Assembly (NCBI RefSeq): GCF_018336475.1
Contig: NZ_CP048741.1
Coordinates: 1,842,299 to 1,854,675 of the forward strand
Length of the DNA stretch: 12,377 nt
DNA from: Romboutsia sp. 13368
Lineage (GTDB): Bacteria; Bacillota; Clostridia; Peptostreptococcales; Peptostreptococcaceae
Reading direction: 5' to 3'
The position numbers and the translations under genes are program-made. This document shows, in pieces, positions 5,378 to 12,377 of this stretch. A model generated the notes under the pieces. It made no database searches. It was given only the letters and a program-made list of their open reading frames with translations, and had not been told where the DNA came from. The number at the start of each line of letters is the position of its first letter. Position 1 is the first letter of the stretch.

Positions 5378-6790
5378 CTAATTACTCCCAAATAGTGCAT
5401 CTGAAAAAGCTTTTGCATCAAAATCTTGTAAGTCTTCTACCTTTTCTCCAACACCTATTAGCTTAACTGGAACATCTACTTCACTTTTAACTGCAAGAAC
5501 AACTCCACCCTTTGCTGTTCCATCAAGCTTAGTTAAAACTATTCCTGTAATATCAGCTACTTCTTTAAATGTTTTAGCCTGCACTACTGCATTTTGTCCT
5601 GTAGTTGCATCAACTACTAATAGTACTTCTTTATTAGCTTCTGGGAACTCTCTATCTACTATCTTAAATACTTTCCCTAATTCGTTCATAAGATTTGCTT
5701 TATTATGTAATCTACCTGCTGTATCACATATTAGCAGATCAACCTTTCTAGCTTTGGCAGCCTTTATAGCATCAAATACAACTGCTCCAGGATCTGCTCC
5801 CTCTTGATGCTTTATTATATCAACATTACTTCTTCCTGCCCATACTTCTAATTGTTCTATTGCAGCAGCTCTAAATGTATCTCCTGCTGCTAATAATACT
5901 TTTTTACCTTCTTGTTTATATCTATTAGCAAGTTTACCTATTGTAGTTGTTTTTCCTACACCATTTACACCTACCATAAGTATTATAGTTGGAGATTTTT
6001 CTACGTTTAAGTTAGAGTTTTCATTAGTTAATATTTCTTCTATTATATTCTTTAATTCTTCTTTAACACCTTGTGGCTCTGTTATTTTATTATCTTTTAT
6101 TTTTTCTCTTAGTCTATCGATTATATCCATCGTAGTATTTACACCAACGTCAGCTGTTATTAATATTTCTTCTAATTCTTCTAATAATTCTTCATCTACT
6201 TTTGTATATGATTTTAATACATCATCTATTCTATCTGTGATACCTTGCTTAGCTTTTGTTAATCCTTGCTTTAATCTTTCAAATAAATTAACTTTTTTCT
6301 TAGGTTCTTCTATTTCATTATTTTCTTCTACTGTATTTTCAACGGATGAATTTTCCTCTTCATCTACATTTAGTTCATCAACTTCATTAGAAGATATTAT
6401 ATCATCTAATTTTTCTACATCTTGATTTTCTATTTCTTCTTTAATATCCTCTTCAACTTTATCTTCTTGCTTGTTCATATTTTCTAAAGACATAGCAGTT
6501 TCTTTTGTATCTTTATCTTCGTATACTTCATCTACATGTAACTCTTCTATAGTAGTTTCTTCTACTACTTCATTATGTACATTTTCATTTTCATCGTTAG
6601 AATTCTCTTCATCTATTTCTTCAGATGTATTTTCTTGTAGTTGCTGATTTTCATTTGTTTCTACTTTTTCATTTTCTTTTGATGTATCTTTATTATTTGC
6701 TTCATTTATTACTTCTTGTTCATTCACAACTTCATTAGATTGCACTTCTTCTTGATTTTTTTTACCAAATTTGAATAACTTTTTTAACAC
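5378..6790 (-). CDS. ftsY: Signal recognition particle receptor FtsY, with long acidic N-terminus
   Basis: A 470-residue membrane-associated GTPase that receives ribosome-SRP complexes from Ffh. Residues 1-12 (MLKKLFKFGKKN) are basic and hydrophobic, fitting membrane attachment. Residues about 13-163 are low-complexity and rich in Glu, Asp and Asn. The NG core begins near KKKVNLFERLKQGL (164-177), with the P-loop GVNGVGKTT at 274-282, DTFRAAA at 304-310, DTAGR at 356-360 and TKLDGTAKGG at 420-429. The acidic region resembles the A domain of E. coli FtsY in position and charge, whereas Bacillus subtilis FtsY is much shorter there. Start codon is GTG at 6790 with AGGAGG about 8 nt upstream. Nearest neighbours are smc upstream and the ylxM-ffh partner genes downstream. 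Confidence 0.97.
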   Translation of the reverse strand: MLKKLFKFGKKNQEEVQSNEVVNEQEVINEANNKDTSKENEKVETNENQQLQENTSEEIDEENSNDENENVHNEVVEETTIEELHVDEVYEDKDTKETAMSLENMNKQEDKVEEDIKEEIENQDVEKLDDIISSNEVDELNVDEEENSSVENTVEENNEIEEPKKKVNLFERLKQGLTKAKQGITDRIDDVLKSYTKVDEELLEELEEILITADVGVNTTMDIIDRLREKIKDNKITEPQGVKEELKNIIEEILTNENSNLNVEKSPTIILMVGVNGVGKTTTIGKLANRYKQEGKKVLLAAGDTFRAAAIEQLEVWAGRSNVDIIKHQEGADPGAVVFDAIKAAKARKVDLLICDTAGRLHNKANLMNELGKVFKIVDREFPEANKEVLLVVDATTGQNAVVQAKTFKEVADITGIVLTKLDGTAKGGVVLAVKSEVDVPVKLIGVGEKVEDLQDFDAKAFSDALFGSN

Positions 6791-6812
6791 TTATATTCCT
6801 CCTAAAATTAAT

Positions 6813-6841
6813 TTTATAGATAATATACACTTTTAATTCAC
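6813..6841 (-). promoter_or_regulatory. Possible weak promoter for ftsY
   Basis: Minus-strand GTGAAT (6836-6841, 3 of 6) with a 17-nt spacer and TATAAA (6813-6818, 5 of 6), about 20 nt before the ftsY GTG codon. The spacing is right but the -35 box is weak, and AT-rich spacers yield such matches by chance. Confidence 0.3.
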
Positions 6842-6848
6842 TTATTTT

Positions 6849-6885
6849 TTAAGGTAAGTAGCTAATTATTAGCTACTTGCCTTAA
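6849..6885. other. Strong hairpin between smc and ftsY without a U-tract
   Basis: Bases 6849-6865 pair with 6869-6885 around a 3-nt loop: 17 positions with one imperfect pair (6855/6879). On the minus strand, the direction of smc, the stem is followed by AAAAAAUAAG rather than a run of U, so it does not look like a normal terminator. The imperfect pair is A-C in the minus-strand RNA but a U-G wobble in plus-strand RNA. It starts 6 nt after the smc stop codon. A processing or 3'-end stabilising hairpin, or partial termination, are possible. Confidence 0.6.
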
Positions 6886-6890
6886 CTTTA

Positions 6891-9800
6891 TTATATAGCA
6901 TCTATAATTTCTTCTGCTTCATCAAGTTTTAAACTTAAAACCTTTGATATGGCTTTTTCTTGCATTGTTACTCCATATATATAATTTGCAGCTTCCATAG
7001 TTCCCCTTCTATGCGTAACAGATATAAACTGTGTTTCTTTAGATAATTCCTTTAGGAATTCTCCAAATCTAAATATATTTGCATCATCTAGTGGAGCTTC
7101 TATCTCATCTAGTATACAGAATGGAGTTGGTTTTGCAAGTATTATAGAGAATAATATACTTATAGCTGTAAGTGCTTTTTCTCCACCTGATAGTAGATTT
7201 AAGTTTTTCATTTTCTTACCTGGTGGTTGAGCTGTTATCTCTATATCACTTTCTAGTATATTATTTTTATCTATTATTTTTAATTCTCCATGACCACCAC
7301 CAAATAGTCTTTTATATACAAACTTGAAGTTTTCATTTATTTCATTGAAATTAATTTCAAATTCTTTTTTCATATTTTCTTCTAATTCATATATAAGTTT
7401 TTCAATTACTTCTATAGATTCTTCTAGATCTTTCTTTTGTTCACTATAGAAATCATGGCGCTCTTTTATATTTTCATATTCTTTTATAGAGTCTAAATTT
7501 ACATTTCCAAGATTTCTTATTTCTCTTCTTAAATTTTCAAGATATTTTTTATCTATTTCAAGATTATCAGATTTTATATTTATAGCTTCTTCTAGAGTTA
7601 TTTCATATTTTTCAAATAAACTTTTTATCTGATCTTCTCTATTAGACTTTAATCTTTCTATCTTACTCTCTACTTTAAATAAACTTTCTTTTAGGTGCAT
7701 ATATTGTCTATCTATATTCTTTAGTTCTTTATTTAAATTATCTAAATTTTCCTTCAAGCTGTCTTTTGATAATTTTTTAGTTTCTAAACTTCTAGCATTA
7801 TCTACTAATTGTTTATCTAAACTTATTTTTTCAGTTTCTTCTATGATTATCTCTTCTTCTAACTTAGCAGTTTCTATTGTTTTTTCCTCTAAAGATTTTT
7901 CTATTTGTATAAATTTATTTTCAAGTTGTTTATTTTCATTCTCTATTCTTTGTATATCTCTAGTTAAACCTTCTTGGATTTGATTTTGTTTTACTAAATT
8001 TAAGTTTAAATTATCAAATATAACTTTTTTACCATCGTATACTATATTACACTCTTTTAATTCACTAGTAAGATTTTCTATTTCAAGCTTATTTTCATTA
8101 TGCTTTTTATCTATTGATGTTATCTCATCTTTTATTAAATCAGTTTTTTCTAATGTATATTCTAAATTAGATCCTAAACCATTTTTTTCATTTTCTAATT
8201 TTTTTATATTTTCTTGTAAAGATTTTATTTCATCTTTAAACTTATTAATTTCTACACTTTCAATTATAAGTTCTTTATCAAGATTAGCTATGTTTTTGCT
8301 ATTTTCAGTTAAACTTGCTTGTAAAGTTTTTATATTTGTATCTAATTTATTCTTTCTTTTGTGCAGTGTATCTATTTCTATATTTAAAGATTTTATTTTT
8401 TCAGTATACTCATTTATAAGTCTTTTTCTAGATAATATATTCCCACTTGTTCTTAAACTTCCTCCAGTTAAAGAACCACCTGGATTTAATATTTCTCCAT
8501 CTAAAGTTACAACTTTAAATTTATGATTATTTTCTTTAGCAAATTTTATAGCATTATCTATATTATCTATTATTATAGTTCTTCCAAGTATATTTTCAAT
8601 TATATTTCTATACTTACTATCATATTTAATTAAATCACTAGCAATTCCTATAAAACTATTACCTTGTTTTATATTTCTATCATCTATTTTATTTGATTTA
8701 ATTATATTCATAGGTAAAAATGTTACCCTACCTAAATTATTTTTCTTTAAGTAGTTTATAGCAAACTTAGCACTAGATTCATTATCTGTTATTATATTTT
8801 GCATATATGCACCTAATGCAGCTTCAATACTCTTCTCAAATTTAGAAGGAACCTCTATAACTTGTCCTAAAGCTCCTTGTATTCCTTGTAAACTTTTATT
8901 TTTAAGAACTTCTTTTACCCCTTTATTAAACCCTTCATAATGATTTTCCATTTCAACATATATATTAAGTTTAGAATTATAGTCACTTAAACTAAATTTA
9001 TTTCTTTGAATACATTTTTCAATATCATTAACTTCATTAGTTAAATTATTTAAATCATTATTTGATTTATTTTTATAAGTTTTCAAGTCATCCATAGATT
9101 TATTTTTTGATTCTAAAGTTTTTAATTTACTAGAAATTTTTTCATTAGCTTGAGATATTTTATTTTGTATTTCTATTATATCTAAATCTATAGTATCTTT
9201 TCTTATATTTATATTTTCGGTATTTGCATTTAAAGTTGATAGTTTATTACTAGCTTCTTGCTTATTATTTAAAAGATTTATTATTTCATCTTTTAAATTT
9301 TCTATTTTTTGATTTATATTTTCTATCTTTTCTTTGCTATCTTTATTATCAGTTTCAATAGACTTTATATCTACTTTAAGATTACATATACTTTCTTCAT
9401 TTTTATTTTTTTGAATTACTAATTCTTCTAAATTAGTTTTATCATTTTTTAATTTATCTTTTATATAAATAAGTTCTTCTTTATTTCTTTCTATATCACT
9501 TTTACAGTTTCTTATTTTTTCATTTATTAAGTTTACCTGTGCATCCTTTTGAGATATTACAGATTTTATCGTATTTATATATTCTTGAGACTTATTTATA
9601 TTTTCGTCTATATTTTCTATTTCTTTATTAGTTTCTTCAAGATTTTTTTCTATTGTATCTTTTTGTTTTTGAACTTCAGTAGATTGATTTCCTAATAATT
9701 CACTATGTTTATTTAATTCATCTAATTCTACATCTAATTCTTCCACTTCTTTTATACAAGAATTAACTTCTAATGATTTTAATTTTTCACTAAGCTCTAA

Positions 9801-10445
9801 ATACTTTACAGCTTTTTCTTGTTGTAAATGTAATGGTTTAAGCTGATTTTCTATTTCTATATATATATCATCTATTCTTTCTAAATTTTCTTTAGTATGC
9901 TTTAGATTTCTTTCAGCTTCTTGTTTTTTATATCTAAACTTAGATATACCACAAGCTTCATCAAATACCTTTCTCCTATTTACAGGATTATTGCTAAGAA
10001 TCTCATCAACTTTACCTTGTTCTATAATTGAATATCCATCCTTACCTATACCTGTATCTAATAATATTTCCTTTATATCTTTTAGCCTACAACTTTTGTT
10101 GTTTAAGAAAAATTCGCTTTCTCCATTTCTGTAAGCTCTTCTTTTTATTGTTATTTCACTAAATCCTAAATCTAACTTATTATCACAATTATCTACAGTT
10201 ATAGCTACTTCACAGTAATTCATTGCTTTTTTAGTCTCTGTTCCTACAAATATTACATCCTCTAACTTATCACCCCTAAGACTTTTAGCACTTTGTTCTC
10301 CTAAAACCCACCTAACAGCATCTGATATATTACTTTTACCACTTCCATTAGGTCCTACTATAGCAGTTATTCCCTCATTAAAAACTATCTCTGTTTTTGT
10401 AGGAAATGACTTAAATCCTTTTATTTCTAGCCTTTTTAAATACAA
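6891..10445 (-). CDS. smc: Chromosome segregation ATPase Smc
   Basis: A 1184-residue SMC protein, the ATPase core of the ScpA/ScpB condensin that organises and helps separate chromosomes. The N-terminal head has GFKSFPTKTEI and the Walker A GPNGSGKS at about 31-38. Coiled-coil arms rich in Glu, Lys and Asn fill about 165-505 and 670-1020. The hinge lies at about 510-665, with GALGQVIEVP and GGSLTGGSLRTSG. The C-terminal head has the signature LSGGEKALTA near 1085 and Walker B FCILDEIEAPLDDAN near 1108-1122, followed by ISVTHRRGTM. Length is typical. The start is taken as a TTG at 10445 (MYLKRLEIKGFKSF), the usual family N-terminus, with AAGGGAG ending 8 nt upstream. The ATG at 10451 is only 2 nt from that site and a TTG at 10463 precedes it. 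The gene lies 26 nt after the radical SAM gene with no terminator. Confidence 0.97.
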   Translation of the reverse strand: MYLKRLEIKGFKSFPTKTEIVFNEGITAIVGPNGSGKSNISDAVRWVLGEQSAKSLRGDKLEDVIFVGTETKKAMNYCEVAITVDNCDNKLDLGFSEITIKRRAYRNGESEFFLNNKSCRLKDIKEILLDTGIGKDGYSIIEQGKVDEILSNNPVNRRKVFDEACGISKFRYKKQEAERNLKHTKENLERIDDIYIEIENQLKPLHLQQEKAVKYLELSEKLKSLEVNSCIKEVEELDVELDELNKHSELLGNQSTEVQKQKDTIEKNLEETNKEIENIDENINKSQEYINTIKSVISQKDAQVNLINEKIRNCKSDIERNKEELIYIKDKLKNDKTNLEELVIQKNKNEESICNLKVDIKSIETDNKDSKEKIENINQKIENLKDEIINLLNNKQEASNKLSTLNANTENINIRKDTIDLDIIEIQNKISQANEKISSKLKTLESKNKSMDDLKTYKNKSNNDLNNLTNEVNDIEKCIQRNKFSLSDYNSKLNIYVEMENHYEGFNKGVKEVLKNKSLQGIQGALGQVIEVPSKFEKSIEAALGAYMQNIITDNESSAKFAINYLKKNNLGRVTFLPMNIIKSNKIDDRNIKQGNSFIGIASDLIKYDSKYRNIIENILGRTIIIDNIDNAIKFAKENNHKFKVVTLDGEILNPGGSLTGGSLRTSGNILSRKRLINEYTEKIKSLNIEIDTLHKRKNKLDTNIKTLQASLTENSKNIANLDKELIIESVEINKFKDEIKSLQENIKKLENEKNGLGSNLEYTLEKTDLIKDEITSIDKKHNENKLEIENLTSELKECNIVYDGKKVIFDNLNLNLVKQNQIQEGLTRDIQRIENENKQLENKFIQIEKSLEEKTIETAKLEEEIIIEETEKISLDKQLVDNARSLETKKLSKDSLKENLDNLNKELKNIDRQYMHLKESLFKVESKIERLKSNREDQIKSLFEKYEITLEEAINIKSDNLEIDKKYLENLRREIRNLGNVNLDSIKEYENIKERHDFYSEQKKDLEESIEVIEKLIYELEENMKKEFEINFNEINENFKFVYKRLFGGGHGELKIIDKNNILESDIEITAQPPGKKMKNLNLLSGGEKALTAISILFSIILAKPTPFCILDEIEAPLDDANIFRFGEFLKELSKETQFISVTHRRGTMEAANYIYGVTMQEKAISKVLSLKLDEAEEIIDAI

Positions 10446-10453
10446 CGTCATCT

Positions 10454-10460
10454 CTCCCTT
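10454..10460 (-). promoter_or_regulatory. Ribosome binding site that fixes the TTG start of smc
   Basis: Minus-strand AAGGGAG sits 8 nt before the TTG at 10443-10445 but only 2 nt before the ATG at 10449-10451. The spacing, together with the family N-terminus MYLKRL, favours initiation at TTG. Initiation at ATG would add only Met-Thr before the Leu. Confidence 0.7.
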
Positions 10461-10471
10461 CAAAGATAAAA

Positions 10472-11542
10472 CTAAAGGTTATATATTTTGTATAAATTCT
10501 CATAAATATCATTCATACTTATTTTTATTTCTATTTTATCATCTAATATTATTTCTAATGTATTTATATCTATATTTGATTCTTTAGTCTTTAATACTAT
10601 ATTTAACTGACTTTTCATATAATTAGCATTACTTTTTTTATTACCTATTATCTTAGATACATTCTTTTTATTTGTTTTTACAATCATATTACTTTTAACC
10701 TTATTTTCTATAACAATAGATTTTAAGTAATCTTTAATCATTTCAGATTCAACTAATTCTCTAAAAGCTGGATGATAAGGTCCATCAAGTATAGCTTTCC
10801 CAAGTTGTATATCATCTGTTGCTTGAAGCCCTACTCTAATTACATTTATATTATTAACATAAAATAAAGCTAAAAGTTTTTTTACTATTTGTACACTTTC
10901 TTCTAGTGTAAATGGACTATATTGTTTTGCATTTAATAAATTTTCAAGACCTGTCTCTTTTACTACTAAAGTAGGATATATCCTTACACAATCCGGTTTC
11001 ATTTCTATAAACTTTCTTGCTGTTTCTATACATTTTCTTTCTGCATCTGATGGAAGTCCTACCATCATTTGAAGTCCTAATTGAATTCCGTATTCTTTTA
11101 TTAGCTTTGCACTCTTAAATACTTCTTCTGCATGATGTCCTCTTATACTATCTCTAAGTACGTCTTCATCTAAAGACTGAACACCTAATTCTATTATACT
11201 TACTCTATATTCTTTTAACATAGTTAATATATCTTCATCTATACAATCTGGTCTAGTAGACATTCTTATATCGTTTACTAATCCCTTATCTACATACTCT
11301 TTAGCTACAGATAGTAAGCTCTTTTGTATATCAACATCTATAGCAGTAAAACTTCCACCGAAAAATGCAATTTCTACACTAGCATCTTTATCTATAGTCG
11401 TTAAATATTCATCTACGATATTTCTTACATCTTCACTAGTTATATCTGTACTAACTCCTGTTATCTTCTTTTGGTTACAAAAAATACAATCATGTGGACA
11501 ACCTCTATGTGGAACAAATATAGGTATTATTCTCTTTTTCAT
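10472..11542 (-). CDS. Elp3-like radical SAM protein, function unknown
   Basis: A 356-residue protein. The radical SAM cluster motif is GCPHDCIFCNQ, with Cys15, Cys19 and Cys22 in CX3CX2C spacing to hold a 4Fe-4S cluster that cleaves S-adenosylmethionine. FFGGSF (60-65), STRPD (95-99), ELGVQSLDEDVL (118-129) and GLPSD (162-166) resemble the catalytic barrel of Elp3-type proteins. The acetyltransferase domain of true Elp3 is absent. After HPAFRELVESE (257-267) the last 90 residues are Lys/Asn-rich and I do not recognise them. The ATG at 11542 is chosen because AAAGG lies 9 nt upstream; ATGs at 11548 and 11551 are too close to it. It sits between rnc and smc with gaps of 34 and 26 nt, so it is probably co-transcribed. 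A role in RNA modification is possible but is inference from Elp3 similarity and neighbours. Confidence 0.85.
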   Translation of the reverse strand: MKKRIIPIFVPHRGCPHDCIFCNQKKITGVSTDITSEDVRNIVDEYLTTIDKDASVEIAFFGGSFTAIDVDIQKSLLSVAKEYVDKGLVNDIRMSTRPDCIDEDILTMLKEYRVSIIELGVQSLDEDVLRDSIRGHHAEEVFKSAKLIKEYGIQLGLQMMVGLPSDAERKCIETARKFIEMKPDCVRIYPTLVVKETGLENLLNAKQYSPFTLEESVQIVKKLLALFYVNNINVIRVGLQATDDIQLGKAILDGPYHPAFRELVESEMIKDYLKSIVIENKVKSNMIVKTNKKNVSKIIGNKKSNANYMKSQLNIVLKTKESNIDINTLEIILDDKIEIKISMNDIYENLYKIYNL

Positions 11543-11576
11543 TTTCATCATCCTTTGCTATTAAATTTAGTCAAGT

Positions 11577-12281
11577 TTAATTTATCATACTATCTAAGGC
11601 TTTTCTTGCTGCAACTTGTTCTGCTTCTTTTTTACTCTTACCTTCTCCAAAGCCTAATATCTTATTATCTATTCCTACTTGCATAACAAATTTCTTATTG
11701 TGGTCTGGGCCTTTTTCATCTATTAGCTTATACCATATATTAACTTCGCCTTTACTTTGTAAAACCTCTTGAAGATGTGTTTTATAATCCCTAAATATTT
11801 TTCCTTTTCTTGAATTTATAATTATATCTTTCATATAAGTTAATATAAACTTAGCAGATTGTCTAAGACCGCCATCTAAATAAATTGCAGCTATTACTGC
11901 TTCAAATGCATCTGCAAGTATAGATATTCTTTCTCTTCCACCAGTAGCTTCTTCACCTTTTCCAAGTAACATAAATTGGCCTAATTTTATATTTTTAGCA
12001 ACTTCACTTAGAGATTCCTCACATACTATATTCGCTCTTAATTTAGTAAGTTCTCCTTCTGGTAACTCCTTCTCTTTTTTATATAAATAATCACTTATAA
12101 CTATACTAAGAACAGAGTCTCCTAAAAATTCTAATCTCTCATTAAAATTATAATTTTTATTTTCATTAGAATATGAACTATGAGTAAGTGCTTCTAGTAT
12201 ATATTCTTTATTATTAAATTTATATCCGATAATATCTTCAAATTGATCTATATTTTCTAATATGTTTTTATTTAATTGCAT
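11577..12281 (-). CDS. rnc: Ribonuclease III
   Basis: A 234-residue double-strand-specific endoribonuclease that processes rRNA precursors and other structured RNAs. The catalytic signature NERLEFLGDSVL is at residues 47-58 and ADAFEA at 123-128; Glu48, Glu51, Asp55, Asp124 and Glu127 match the metal-binding and catalytic positions known from E. coli. The dsRNA-binding domain covers about 164-234: DYKTHLQEVLQSKG, then KKFVMQVGI and GEGKSKKEAEQVAARKAL. Length is normal. The ATG at 12281 has GGAGGT about 6 nt upstream. The gene leads the visible rnc - radical SAM - smc series; in related genomes acpP and fatty acid genes often precede it, but that lies outside the window. Confidence 0.97.
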   Translation of the reverse strand: MQLNKNILENIDQFEDIIGYKFNNKEYILEALTHSSYSNENKNYNFNERLEFLGDSVLSIVISDYLYKKEKELPEGELTKLRANIVCEESLSEVAKNIKLGQFMLLGKGEEATGGRERISILADAFEAVIAAIYLDGGLRQSAKFILTYMKDIIINSRKGKIFRDYKTHLQEVLQSKGEVNIWYKLIDEKGPDHNKKFVMQVGIDNKILGFGEGKSKKEAEQVAARKALDSMIN

Positions 12282-12315
12282 TATGATACCTCCGATTTAA
12301 CTTTCCCTAGCTTAT

Positions 12316-12344
12316 AGTGTACTATTTTTCTAAAACTATTGCAA
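12316..12344 (-). promoter_or_regulatory. Possible promoter for rnc
   Basis: Minus-strand TTGCAA (12339-12344, 4 of 6), a 17-nt spacer and TACACT (12316-12321, 4 of 6), about 35 nt before the rnc start. Spacing is ideal but both boxes deviate from consensus. Beyond it, 12345-12377 shows nothing recognisable. Confidence 0.4.
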
Positions 12345-12377
12345 AATAAAATTAGATTTAACATCTCTATTATAAAA

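Noticed and set aside
6849..6885. Reading the smc-ftsY hairpin as an ordinary terminator
   Set aside because: There is no U-run after it on the minus strand, so it is listed as a hairpin of unknown role instead.
8290..8526. Plus-strand open frame of 78 codons inside smc, Phe/Leu-rich
   Set aside because: Shadow of the smc hinge and arm coding sequence; no start signals and no independent similarity.
7400..9900. Long low-complexity A/T-rich tract that might be a repeat array or non-coding region
   Set aside because: It translates in one frame without stops into the coiled-coil arms and hinge of Smc; no tandem unit is seen.
11543..11576. Possible TTGACT -35 box between rnc and the radical SAM gene
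   Set aside because: No -10 box at a suitable distance before the start codon; the gap is too short for a complete promoter with leader.
11471..11686. Plus-strand open frame spanning the rnc - radical SAM junction
   Set aside because: It is antisense to two well-supported genes, is Leu/Tyr/Ser-rich from T-rich reverse codons and has no SD.

Overview
The window is a compact block of housekeeping genes from a very AT-rich Firmicute. Protein motifs, the poly-A/T-rich intergenic DNA and the gene order rnc - radical SAM gene - smc - ftsY - ylxM - ffh - rpsP - khpA - rimM - trmD - rplS - rbgA point to a Clostridia member. It most likely belongs to the Peptostreptococcaceae (Clostridioides difficile relatives); this placement is inferred from gene order and sequence style, not from a database match. 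All twelve genes lie on the minus strand, so the reading order runs from high to low coordinates.

Right part (12377 to 6891): a promoter-like sequence precedes rnc (RNase III). It is followed by an Elp3-like radical SAM protein and the chromosome condensin ATPase Smc. The last two appear to be read with rnc: gaps are 34 and 26 bp and no terminator is visible. After smc there is a strong hairpin that lacks a U-tract.

Middle part (6790 to 3004): ftsY (SRP receptor), ylxM and ffh (SRP54) form the protein-targeting set; rpsP (ribosomal protein S16) and khpA (KH-domain RNA-binding protein) follow. A clear promoter with a perfect TTGACA box sits between ftsY and ylxM. A palindrome lies just at its predicted transcription start. 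ylxM and ffh overlap as ATGA. An intrinsic terminator overlaps the khpA stop codon.

Left part (2880 to 34): rimM and trmD (ribosome maturation and tRNA m1G37 methylation) are 8 nt apart. rplS (L19) has its own promoter and an 80-nt leader with two Shine-Dalgarno sequences, each of which can pair with one upstream anti-SD segment. After an rplS terminator, rbgA (50S assembly GTPase) has its own extended -10 promoter. It ends in a 28-bp perfect inverted repeat that acts as the terminator and takes in the stop codon.

Functionally the genes cover RNA processing, ribosome building, tRNA modification, co-translational targeting and chromosome organisation. I see no mobile element, CRISPR array, tRNA, rRNA or defence system, and no convincing novel multi-gene system. 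The points of interest are regulatory signals between genes, corrected start codons and one poorly understood radical SAM protein.
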